Part shown: one piece after another, positions 1-4,890 of the stretch
How the letters are laid out: each line of letters starts with the position of its first letter
How positions within the stretch are numbered: the first letter of the stretch is position 1
Notes under the pieces: generated by a model
Told to the model about the DNA's origin: nothing
The model's database searches: none
The model's input: the letters and a program-made list of their open reading frames with translations, nothing else
From: Gammaproteobacteria bacterium
GTDB lineage: Bacteria > Pseudomonadota > Gammaproteobacteria > SZUA-21
NCBI GenBank assembly: GCA_027021095.1
Contig: JALUUZ010000554.1
Span: forward strand, 1 to 5,809
DNA length: 5,809 nt
Reading direction: 5' to 3'
Translations under genes and position numbers: made by a program

Positions 1-169
1 CATGAAACCCCGGTGGCGCAATGAGCCTGATCCTCGATTTTCCGATACGGGAGGTCTGTGCACCGGCCTGCTCTGCCGCTGCACTGCCTGCCATCAATGA
101 TATCGATATATAAAGAACAAGCGCTACTGGAAAACCATAGACCACTGACTGTTTTTCGGTATAATTCAA
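1..169 (-). CDS. N-terminal part of an exported protein, product unknown (runs off left edge)
   Basis: The minus strand has an open frame that enters the window from the left edge and has no stop. Translated from a TTG at 169-167, it gives a short polar start (MNYTEKQSVVYG), a hydrophobic core (FPVALVLYISISLMAG) and a small-residue SAAA site before EQAGAQ. This is the pattern of a Sec signal peptide, so the mature protein should be periplasmic or cell-surface. Only about 25 mature residues are visible, including RIRLIAPPGFH, too few to name a family. The start is uncertain. Other in-frame choices are ATG at 217-215, GTG at 145-143 and ATG at 94-92. I chose the TTG because a G-rich stretch (GGGGG, 176-180) lies six bases before it and because it keeps a lysine in the n-region. 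The LIAPPGF stretch recalls the start of LD-carboxypeptidases, but the signal peptide argues against that and I do not claim it. The gene diverges from nothing nearby: tatD also reads leftward. Confidence 0.42.
   Translation of the reverse strand, partial: MNYTEKQSVVYGFPVALVLYISISLMAGSAAAEQAGAQTSRIGKSRIRLIAPPGFH
138..165 (+). promoter_or_regulatory. Perfect TATAAT box with weak -35, no clear target gene
   Basis: A perfect TATAAT lies at 160-165, with TAGACC (138-143, four of six matches to TTGACA) 16 bases upstream. Transcription would run rightward from about 172 into a stretch with no convincing plus-strand gene and then antisense to the tatD 3' end. It could serve a small RNA or be fortuitous, because it also lies inside the open frame of the left-edge minus-strand gene. 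Confidence 0.25.
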
Positions 170-199
170 GCTCTGCCCCCGTGGAGTATTCTGTAAGCA

Positions 200-237
200 C
201 TGACAGACGTTATGCATACACCGATGCGTAATGTCAG
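200..237. repeat. Bulged 14-bp inverted repeat (hairpin)
   Basis: CTGACA (200-205) and TTATGCAT (210-217) pair with ATGCGTAA (224-231) and TGTCAG (232-237). This gives 14 base pairs, including one G-T wobble, with a four-base bulge (206-209) and a six-base loop. No T-run follows on either strand, so it is not an intrinsic terminator. It lies between the possible minus-strand promoter at 264-292 and the preferred start of the left-edge gene. Confidence 0.5.
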
Positions 238-263
238 CATGATCCAGGCATCCCAAACGATAA

Positions 264-292
264 AATATATTCAATCACTGACTATATCGGAA
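264..292 (-). promoter_or_regulatory. Candidate sigma70 promoter for the left-edge gene
   Basis: Read on the minus strand, TTCCGA (292-287) is followed after 17 bases by TATATT (269-264). The -10 box matches the consensus at five of six positions and the -35 at three of six. Transcription would begin near 257, in front of all the candidate start codons of the left-edge exported protein. The bulged hairpin at 200-237 would fall in the leader or early coding region. Confidence 0.3.
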
Positions 293-320
293 TCGGCAGC
301 GGGAAAACACCCAGCCAGAT

Positions 321-368
321 CAAGCTTTTTGTACCCGCTGGTCCAGAGGCGGCGCAGAAAAAAGCTTG
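321..368. repeat. Perfect 10-bp inverted repeat between tatD and the left-edge gene
   Basis: CAAGCTTTTT (321-330) is exactly complementary to AAAAAGCTTG (359-368), with 28 bases between. Inside it CCGC (335-338) can pair with GCGG (349-352), so a compound hairpin is possible. This is the main structure in the roughly 300 bp (170-468) with no supported gene. It could mark the tatD transcript end, but it lacks the classical GC stem plus T-tract arrangement. Confidence 0.45.
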
Positions 369-437
369 CGGACCGCGGGAGCATTCAGGCGGGGGATGGC
401 ATTGTCACGACCTGCCAAGGCGCTTCATACAGGGTGT

Positions 438-484
438 GGTGCGTTGTACGCACCAACACCGCGGCAAATCAAATAGTATCATGT
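438..484 (+). repeat. 47-bp direct repeat, copy 1, overlapping the tatD 3' end
   Basis: This segment matches 1337-1383 at 42 of 47 positions in the same orientation, and the first 23 bases are identical. It begins with a palindrome, GGTGCGT-TGT-ACGCACC (438-454). Here the stem is lengthened by GGTGT (433-437) pairing with ACACC (456-460). The right part of the repeat (469-484) is coding sequence: on the minus strand it encodes the last residues HDTI and the stop of tatD. No T-run follows the hairpin in the tatD direction, so it is not an obvious terminator. It resembles REP-like palindromic elements of bacterial intergenic regions. Confidence 0.8.
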
Positions 485-1278
485 AACTCTTCTGCTTCCA
501 GGTCGAAAAAACTGACAGCCGTGGCGGTCGTTGTCTGTGCCACGGTCTCGTAGTCGCTATCCAGGCAGCGTGCGACTGTGGCACAGATGTGTGGCAGAAA
601 CCTGGGTTCATTACGTTTGTTCTTTGGCACGGGGTCCAGGTCACGGGGCAACAGGTAAGGCGCATCCGTCTCGATCATCAGCCGTTCGGGGCTGATACGC
701 CTGACCAGTTCCTGCAGATGCATGCCCCGGCGCTCATCACAGATCCACCCGGTAATGCCGATATGCAGATCCAGAGCCAGGCAGGCGTCGAGCTCATCAG
801 CACTACCGGTAAAGCAATGCGCCACTGCGCGGCTGATCTGTGCACGATACTTTTCCAGTATCCGGAAAAAATCCTGCTGTGCGTCGCGTTGATGCAAAAA
901 CACCGGCAGCCCCGTTTCCACGGCGAGTTCCAGCTGCGCCTCGAAACACACCAGCTGGTCCTTACGTGGAGAAAAATTGCGGTTGTAGTCAAGCCCGCAC
1001 TCACCGATGGCGACGACACTTCGGTGCGCAGAGACTGCCTGCAGGTTCTGGATACTCGCCGGCTGCAGCTCACTTGCATGGTGCGGATGAATTCCCGCCG
1101 TAGAGTACAGGCACCCGGGGTTGGTCTCACACAAAGCGGCCGCTTCGGCGCTGTTGGCCTCGGTCGTCCCGGTTACGACGATTTTTGTCACCCCGGCGCC
1201 GACCGCAGCCTCGATCACCTGCTGGCAGTCATGCTGAAAACGCTTGTTTGTCAGGTTTGCGCCTATGTCCACCAGCAT
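469..1278 (-). CDS. tatD: TatD-family metal-dependent hydrolase (TatD DNase), TatD subtype
   Basis: The product is 269 residues against about 260 for E. coli TatD. TatD proteins are cytoplasmic TIM-barrel metallo-hydrolases with 3'-5' exonuclease activity, linked to DNA fragmentation and repair of oxidative damage. The N-terminus MLVDIGANLT has the DIG-NLT form typical of TatD itself, in place of the HxH metal motif of the YcfH and YjjV paralogues. Visible family motifs are GIHPHH (62-67), GECGLDYNRNF (92-102, metal ligand Glu93), FLHQRDA (127-133, His129), AHCFTGS (153-159, His154), GITGWICDERRG (174-185) and ETDAPYLLPRDL (203-214, Asp205). All expected active-site residues are present. The ATG is supported by AGGAG (minus strand, 1290-1286) seven bases upstream. 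The C-terminal tail after FFDLEAEEL is encoded by a repeat element (438-484), so the natural C-terminus may have been altered, outside the catalytic core. The gene stands alone, facing away from msrA. Confidence 0.95.
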   Translation of the reverse strand: MLVDIGANLTNKRFQHDCQQVIEAAVGAGVTKIVVTGTTEANSAEAAALCETNPGCLYSTAGIHPHHASELQPASIQNLQAVSAHRSVVAIGECGLDYNRNFSPRKDQLVCFEAQLELAVETGLPVFLHQRDAQQDFFRILEKYRAQISRAVAHCFTGSADELDACLALDLHIGITGWICDERRGMHLQELVRRISPERLMIETDAPYLLPRDLDPVPKNKRNEPRFLPHICATVARCLDSDYETVAQTTTATAVSFFDLEAEELHDTI

Positions 1279-1336
1279 GGAAAGACTCCTTTACGTTTTT
1301 TCAAAGCCGGCTCACTCTAAGCTGGCTCAAAAGTAG

Positions 1337-1383
1337 GGTGCGTTGTACGCACCAACACCAAGGTAAATCAAATGGTATCACGT
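1337..1383 (+). repeat. 47-bp direct repeat, copy 2, upstream of tatD
   Basis: This is the second copy of the element at 438-484 (42 of 47 identical), about 60 bp upstream of the tatD start codon. It has the same GGTGCGT-TGT-ACGCACC palindrome (1337-1353) followed by an AT-rich tail. Immediately before it GTAG (1333-1336) completes a GTAGGGTGCGTT pattern that copy 1 lacks. The pair brackets tatD almost exactly and is a possible substrate for recombination. Confidence 0.8.
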
Positions 1384-1412
1384 GGTGACCCTTTTATACA
1401 TGATCCTTCCGT

Positions 1413-1481
1413 CCCGCCTCATCGTTACAAAGAGGCTTCGCACACCGTCACGACGAGGCGGGGTGCGTTGATGGCGCACCC
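1413..1481. repeat. Palindromic cluster: 12-bp inverted repeat overlapping a third GGTGCG hairpin
   Basis: CCCGCCTCATCG (1413-1424) pairs with CGACGAGGCGGG (1451-1462) at 11 of 12 positions across 26 bases. Overlapping its right arm, GGGTGCG (1461-1467) pairs perfectly with CGCACCC (1475-1481) around a seven-base loop. The second hairpin shares the GGTGCG...CGCACC stem with the direct repeats at 438 and 1337. The rest of 1279-1670 holds no gene that I can support. Together with copy 2 it looks like a small cluster of REP-like or MITE-like elements; no transposase is present. Confidence 0.6.
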
Positions 1482-1670
1482 TTGCCTGCGCGCTCCTCGG
1501 TCGCGAAAACTACCACCCATGCTGCGCCCTTGCCCTGTCCCGCTGCGAACGGTGGTGAGAAAGGCGGGCCAGGAATATTTTCTTGAAAAACCGGCGCTGT
1601 TGGGGCAAAGTAAACTCCCTGCGGTTCGGCCGCTACTCTTAAGCAGCAACCTTGTATTCATTATCCGACC

Positions 1671-2312
1671 ATGCACAGACAACACAGAAAAACCACACTG
1701 CCCAGCCCGGAACAGGCCCTGCCGGGCCGGGCGCAGGCTATGCCCGTCGCCAAGCTGCACTACGTCAAAGACAACCCCATGTCTCCACCGTTTCCGGATA
1801 CCATGGAAACGGCGATGTTCGGACTAGGCTGCTTCTGGGGCGCAGAAAAAAAATTCTGGGAAGCGGCCGGCGTCTATACCACGGCGGTCGGCTACGCCGG
1901 CGGCTACACGCCCAACCCGACTTATGAAGAAGTCTGCAGCGGCATGACCGGGCACAATGAAGTCGTGCGCGTGGTCTTCGATCCTGCCAAAGTCAGCTAC
2001 CTGTCACTGTTGAAAATCTTCTGGGAAGCACACGACCCGACCCAGGGAATGCGCCAGGGCAACGACATCGGAACCCAGTATCGCTCCGGTATCTATTATT
2101 ATGACGAGGCGCAAAAGCAACAGGCCCTGGAATCGAAAGCACGCTACCAGCAGGCCTTAGCGACGGCAGGATTTGCCGAGATCACGACAGAAATCCTTGC
2201 AGCACCGGATTTCTATTACGCCGAAGACTACCATCAGCAATACCTGGCCAAAAACCCGCGTGGCTATTGCGGCCTCGGCGGGACAGGGGTTGCGTTGCCA
2301 AGCAACGCTTGA
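1671..2312 (+). CDS. msrA: Peptide-methionine (S)-S-oxide reductase MsrA
   Basis: The 213-residue product reduces the S-epimer of methionine sulfoxide, free or in proteins, using thioredoxin as the final electron donor in the cytoplasm. It lines up along its full length with E. coli MsrA (212 residues), including the N-terminal ALPGR..MPVA.LH segment (16-30), which supports this ATG even though no good Shine-Dalgarno is visible. The catalytic Cys54 lies in GCFWG (53-57). Also present are GYAGGYTPNPTYEEVCSG (74-91), TGHNE with Glu97, HDPTQGMRQGND (121-132, Asp132), GTQYRS (134-139, Tyr137) and FYYAEDYHQQYLAKNP (181-196). The resolving Cys200 is in GYCGLGG. The second recycling cysteine, Cys in E. 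coli GVCLP, is Ala208 here (GVALP), so disulfide relay must differ. The gene is monocistronic by layout: repeats lie upstream and a strong terminator sits 110 bp downstream. Confidence 0.96.
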   Translation: MHRQHRKTTLPSPEQALPGRAQAMPVAKLHYVKDNPMSPPFPDTMETAMFGLGCFWGAEKKFWEAAGVYTTAVGYAGGYTPNPTYEEVCSGMTGHNEVVRVVFDPAKVSYLSLLKIFWEAHDPTQGMRQGNDIGTQYRSGIYYYDEAQKQQALESKARYQQALATAGFAEITTEILAAPDFYYAEDYHQQYLAKNPRGYCGLGGTGVALPSNA

Positions 2313-2422
2313 CCCTTCCACTAACCCCATTTTCAGTTTCCGGCGTTTACATCATTGACCGTCAGCGACTCCCTCTCACTGGCGGTTGATGTTTCGCTAG
2401 TCTCTCTTGCCCATCTGGGCTG

Positions 2423-2457
2423 CCCGGCAGGTTTCTGCCGGGTGATTTTTCTTTTTT
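2423..2457 (+). terminator. Intrinsic terminator of msrA
   Basis: CCCGGCAG (2423-2430) and CTGCCGGG (2435-2442) form a perfect 8-bp GC-rich stem with a GTTT loop, followed by ATTTTTCTTTTTT (2445-2457). This is the clearest rho-independent terminator in the window. It lies about 110 bp beyond the msrA stop. A weaker hairpin, ACCGTCAG with CTGGCGGT (2358-2386), precedes it. Confidence 0.9.
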
Positions 2458-2558
2458 GTCCATAATTTGACCATCTCGTCCTCTGAGGCGTCGAACTAAA
2501 ACAAAAAATACTTATCAATCAATAAATAACTCCTGTGCCCGTACCCTGTCTCCATCAG

Positions 2559-2577
2559 TATAATTACCTGATATCAG
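2559..2577 (+). promoter_or_regulatory. Candidate prk promoter: TATAAT followed by a palindrome
   Basis: A perfect TATAAT (2559-2564) has no recognisable -35 hexamer at 16-18 bases. It is followed four bases later by the exact palindrome CTGATATCAG (2568-2577), which would cover the start point. A good -10 without a -35, beside a palindrome, is what an activator- or repressor-controlled promoter looks like. In autotrophs the LysR-type regulator CbbR commonly controls Calvin-cycle genes, but no CbbR gene is in the window and the assignment is inference. Transcription from here would give prk a leader of about 230 bases. Confidence 0.3.
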
Positions 2578-2632
2578 ATACTTAACAATAAAAGTACAAT
2601 CCCTCGCAGAATTTGTGCAAACTGGTTGAGTA

Positions 2633-2700
2633 GTTCAGTCCAAGTGCTTCTTGAGTCACCAAGCCAAATAATGTTTCAATAGCGCTTCCTTGCACTGAAC
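2633..2700. repeat. 12-bp inverted repeat in the prk leader
   Basis: GTTCAGTCCAAG (2633-2644) pairs with CTTGCACTGAAC (2689-2700) at 11 of 12 positions across 44 bases. The interior can fold further, with CTTG (2650-2653) and CAAG (2660-2663) as a small hairpin. It is a possible leader RNA structure or the footprint of an old inserted element. No T-run follows it. Confidence 0.4.
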
Positions 2701-2747
2701 ACGATTCGACATTCAGACCTGACAGAATTTCCATAGGTGCTGAGCAT

Positions 2748-2766
2748 TGTGCCCGAACATGGCACA
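2748..2766. promoter_or_regulatory. Inverted repeat TGTGCC-N7-GGCACA upstream of prk
   Basis: A perfect 6-bp dyad with a 7-base centre ends 25 bases before the prk Shine-Dalgarno. It could be an operator for a dimeric regulator or a small leader hairpin. I do not recognise it as the site of a known protein. Confidence 0.3.
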
Positions 2767-2801
2767 GACAGAATTCTATTTTGTATTTTTAGGAGTTACA
2801 C

Positions 2802-3671
2802 ATGTCCAAAAAACATCCTGTCATTGCTGTGACCGGTTCATCCGGTGCTGGAACGACTACCGTCAAGGTTGCCTTCGAGCATATCTTCCGGCGTGAAGGC
2901 ATCAACCCGGTGGTGGTCGAGGGAGACAGCTTTCACCGCTTCAATCGCGCTGAAATGAAAACGGCCATCGAAGAATTTGCCCAAAAAGGAAAAACACTGA
3001 GCCACTTCGGACCTGAAAGTAATATTTTCGACAAGCTCGAAGAACTGTTCAAGAATTACGGGGAGTCCGGTGAAGGCGAAAAGCGCTACTACCTGCACAG
3101 CGAAGAAGAGGCAGCGCCCTACAACCAGAAGCCGGGTGAATTCACGCCATGGGAAAAAATCGCCTCAGGCAGCGACTTGCTGTTTTACGAGGGCCTGCAT
3201 GGCGGCGTGGTCACCGACGAAGTCAATGTCGCCCAGTATGTCGACCTGCTGATTGGTGTCGTGCCGATCGTCAACCTTGAGTGGATCCAGAAAATACACC
3301 GTGACTGCGCACAGCGCGGCTACAGCGCGGAGGCGGTCACCGATACCATCCTGCGCCGCATGTATGACTATGTTCACTATATTACCCCACAGTTTTCACG
3401 CACTGATATCAATTTTCAGCGCGTACCGACTGTCGATACATCCAACCCGTTCATCGCCAGAGATATTCCGACACCGGATGAAAGTTTTGTCGTAATACGT
3501 TTCCGCAACCCGAAAAAGATCGGCGTGGATTTCCCTTACCTTCTGAGCATGATCCATGATTCGTTTATGTCCAGACCCAACACCATCGTAGTGCCCGGCG
3601 GCAAAATGGGATTCGCGATGGAACTGATTCTGTCGCCGATCATCGAAAAAATGATCGCAGAATCTAAATAA
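2802..3671 (+). CDS. prk: Phosphoribulokinase (Calvin cycle, proteobacterial octameric type)
   Basis: The enzyme phosphorylates ribulose 5-phosphate with ATP to ribulose 1,5-bisphosphate, the CO2 acceptor for RuBisCO. The 289-residue length is that of the bacterial class (R. sphaeroides 290, E. coli PrkB 289). Visible are the P-loop GSSGAGTTT (12-20), GDSFHRFNR (41-49) with Asp42, His45 and Arg49 expected in catalysis and sugar-phosphate binding, the Walker B-like LLFYEGLHGG (126-135, Glu130), NLEWIQKIHRD (158-168, Arg167 and Asp168) and ILRRM (183-187). The segments DINFQRVPTVDTSNPFIAR and MSRPNTIVVPGGKMG resemble Calvin-cycle enzymes of purple bacteria more than E. coli PrkB, so I infer a true autotrophic role. 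Bacterial enzymes of this class are typically activated by NADH and inhibited by AMP. The ATG follows AGGAG (2791-2795) by six bases. It is alone on its transcript as far as visible, with a 490-bp upstream gap; no RuBisCO or other cbb gene is in the window. Confidence 0.97.
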   Translation: MSKKHPVIAVTGSSGAGTTTVKVAFEHIFRREGINPVVVEGDSFHRFNRAEMKTAIEEFAQKGKTLSHFGPESNIFDKLEELFKNYGESGEGEKRYYLHSEEEAAPYNQKPGEFTPWEKIASGSDLLFYEGLHGGVVTDEVNVAQYVDLLIGVVPIVNLEWIQKIHRDCAQRGYSAEAVTDTILRRMYDYVHYITPQFSRTDINFQRVPTVDTSNPFIARDIPTPDESFVVIRFRNPKKIGVDFPYLLSMIHDSFMSRPNTIVVPGGKMGFAMELILSPIIEKMIAESK

Positions 3672-3680
3672 CCCCTGTAC

Positions 3681-3707
3681 AGGTGCCTGGCGGCAGTCCA
3701 GGCACCT
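3681..3707 (+). terminator. Hairpin after prk, probable transcript end
   Basis: AGGTGCCTGG (3681-3690) and CCAGGCACCT (3698-3707) form a perfect 10-bp stem with a 7-base loop, nine bases after the prk stop. There is no T-run after it, so it is either a terminator of non-canonical type or a 3'-end stabilising structure. Confidence 0.5.
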
Positions 3708-3783
3708 GCCGCATCCTGTGAGCTGCTGATACTTTCCAACCCACCTTGCCTACCGCCCGCTGTCACAAACCAAAACAAAGTAC

Positions 3784-3812
3784 TTGCGTTGCTCTGCAGA
3801 TAGTCCTATAAA
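3784..3812 (+). promoter_or_regulatory. Sigma70-like promoter of the small acidic gene
   Basis: TTGCGT (3784-3789) is separated by exactly 17 bases from TATAAA (3807-3812). The -10 box matches five of six consensus positions and the -35 has the TTG core. The start point would be near 3819, giving a leader of about 40 bases before the ATG at 3860. This supports independent transcription from prk. Confidence 0.5.
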
Positions 3813-3859
3813 TAACACAACAGACCTTTGTCCCGACATAACAATGATGGAACGTGACT

Positions 3860-4144
3860 ATGACAGAAGAAGAGATTCCAAAAATTGGTGACTGGTATAA
3901 AAATCAGGCCGGCGATACCTTCGAGGTAGTGGCCTATGACGAAGGGGATGAAACCATCGAGATCCAGTATTTCGATGGCGCGGTCGAAGAGATCGACATG
4001 GACACCTGGATAGAAGAGGCATTCGAGCAGGTAGAGCCCCCTGAAGACTGGTCAGGCTCCTATGATATCCAGCAGGAAGACTATGGCGTGGACCTGGAGA
4101 ACCAACCACACATCGACAACACCAACCCGCTCGACAAGGTCTGA
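3860..4144 (+). CDS. Small highly acidic conserved protein, DUF6763-like
   Basis: The product has 94 residues with 29 Asp/Glu against three Lys and no Arg, so it is strongly acidic. It has no signal peptide or membrane segment and should be cytoplasmic. The opening EIPKIGDWYKNQAGDTFEVV, the middle IQYFDGAVEEIDMDTW and the PPEDWSGS..DYGVDL segment near the C-terminus match my memory of a small gammaproteobacterial family annotated DUF6763; function is unknown. The first half reads like a compact beta-rich fold. I chose ATG 3860 over GTG 3854, two codons earlier, because the ATGGA Shine-Dalgarno-like run (3846-3850) is well spaced for the ATG and too close for the GTG. It lies 188 bp after prk behind its own promoter, so the neighbourhood does not show a shared job. 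Family name is recalled, not searched. Confidence 0.85.
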   Translation: MTEEEIPKIGDWYKNQAGDTFEVVAYDEGDETIEIQYFDGAVEEIDMDTWIEEAFEQVEPPEDWSGSYDIQQEDYGVDLENQPHIDNTNPLDKV

Positions 4145-4190
4145 AACAAACCAATAAATATTATTTATTTACTCAATAAAAATTACTGAT

Positions 4191-4214
4191 TTGGGTGCCC
4201 GCCAGGGCATCCAA
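4191..4214. terminator. 10-bp hairpin after the small acidic gene
   Basis: TTGGGTGCCC (4191-4200) pairs with GGGCATCCAA (4205-4214), ten pairs including one G-T, around a GCCA loop. No T-run follows on the plus strand, while TTTTT follows within ten bases on the minus strand. It probably ends the upstream transcript but is not canonical. Just before it AATAAAT/ATTTATT (4153-4169) forms an AT-only palindrome. Confidence 0.4.
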
Positions 4215-4261
4215 CCTGGTCATCCAATCTTGTGTTACCAGCTAAAGACTCTGTAACTTGT

Positions 4262-4272
4262 CCTATACTTAA
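4262..4272 (+). promoter_or_regulatory. RpoS-type -10 element before the membrane protein gene
   Basis: The run CCTATACTTAA (4262-4272) contains CTATACTTAA, which is the extended -10 sequence preferred by the stationary-phase sigma factor RpoS (C before TATACT, TAA after). No -35 hexamer is evident, which RpoS promoters tolerate. Transcription would start near 4276, about 50 bases before the ATG at 4327. The match suggests stress or stationary-phase expression; that is inference. Confidence 0.45.
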
Positions 4273-4326
4273 ACAGAAAACCTGAGTAATTTCCTCGAAA
4301 ATTCAATGACACCCTCGGAGGTGCAT

Positions 4327-4839
4327 ATGAAAAAACGACTTTACTTTCTACTCCCCGATATCGAAACAACAAAAAAGGTAGTGGATGAACTGCTGCTGGC
4401 GCGAGTCGATGAACGCTTTATCCATGTGATGGCCAGGTCAGAGGCTGATGTAGCCAATCTGCCGAAGGCCACGATGCTGCAGAAAACTGACTTGGTGCAT
4501 GGCATGGAACTGGGCCTGCTGGTCGGTGGACTGACCGGCACCATCGCCGGGATCGTCCTGACCCTGATCCCCAGCTTCAGCAATATCGCCACCGGAGGCC
4601 TGGTGCTTGCTGTCGCGATCGCCGGTGCTCTGATCGGCACCTGGGCTGCCGGCATGATCGGCATCAGCATCAACAACACGCGGCTGGCCAAGTTCGAGCA
4701 GGCGATTGCACAGGGACAGGTACTGCTGATGCTGGACCTGCCAAAAGCACGGGTGCATGAAATCAGCAGCCTGATCACCTCCCACTACCCACGGGCCATG
4801 TCACATGGCACAGAGCCGACTATCCCGGCTTTCCCATAA
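4327..4839 (+). CDS. Two-helix inner-membrane protein, DUF1269-like
   Basis: The product has 170 residues. A soluble N-terminal part (1-56; RLYFLLPDIETTKKVVDELL then FIHVMAR) looks like an alpha/beta fold. Two glycine-rich hydrophobic helices follow at about 59-82 (GMELGLLVGGLTGTIAGIVL) and 90-114 (GGLVLAVAIAGALIGTWAAG), separated by a short turn. A soluble segment (117-150, VLLMLDLPKARVHEI) then resembles the N-terminal fold. Close-spaced glycines suggest tight helix packing, and both ends should face the same side. This architecture fits the DUF1269 family of predicted inner-membrane proteins, function unknown. I chose ATG 4327 over 4306 because GGAGG (4317-4321) precedes it by five bases, while 4306 has no Shine-Dalgarno. 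An RpoS-type -10 lies upstream and a hairpin follows the stop, so the gene appears monocistronic. Confidence 0.85.
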   Translation: MKKRLYFLLPDIETTKKVVDELLLARVDERFIHVMARSEADVANLPKATMLQKTDLVHGMELGLLVGGLTGTIAGIVLTLIPSFSNIATGGLVLAVAIAGALIGTWAAGMIGISINNTRLAKFEQAIAQGQVLLMLDLPKARVHEISSLITSHYPRAMSHGTEPTIPAFP

Positions 4840-4854
4840 AAATTTTATGGCTGC

Positions 4855-4890
4855 ACCAGGCCCTGTAACCTTGCCGGGCCTGGTCAAAAT
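4855..4890 (+). terminator. Probable terminator of the membrane protein gene
   Basis: ACCAGGCCC (4855-4863) pairs perfectly with GGGCCTGGT (4876-4884) around a 12-base loop, and CAAAATTTTG follows. The outer AAAATTTT on both sides (4840-4846 and 4886-4893) could lengthen the stem. The T-run is short, so strength is moderate. Confidence 0.55.

Noticed and set aside
2..100. Plus-strand frame at the left edge (starting MKPRWRNEPD) or the tail of an upstream plus-strand gene ending at 24
   Set aside because: Cysteine-rich, motif-free translation, and the minus-strand frame over the same bases carries a clear signal peptide.
433..460. Hairpin after tatD as an intrinsic terminator
   Set aside because: The stem is strong but no T-run follows in the tatD reading direction, so I list it only as part of the repeat.
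212..553. Plus-strand open frame of 113 residues overlapping the tatD 3' end
   Set aside because: Low-complexity, arginine-rich translation with no motif or Shine-Dalgarno. It runs antisense into tatD and through the repeat element.
589..1320. Long plus-strand open frame of 243 residues opposite tatD
   Set aside because: It is an antisense shadow of the strongly supported tatD gene and its translation shows no family motifs.
1425..1760. Minus-strand open frame of 111 residues between tatD and msrA
   Set aside because: It crosses the palindromic cluster and the msrA start, its composition is arginine- and glycine-rich, and it has no recognisable domain.
2582..2734. Minus-strand frame of 50 residues in the prk upstream region, possibly a transposase scrap
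   Set aside because: The translation looks mildly protein-like (SAIETLFGLVTQEALGL) but has no Shine-Dalgarno, no recognised family and is short. A translated search against insertion-sequence transposases would decide.
4438..4785. Minus-strand open frames opposite the DUF1269-like gene
   Set aside because: Antisense shadows of a gene with good start signals and two clear membrane helices.
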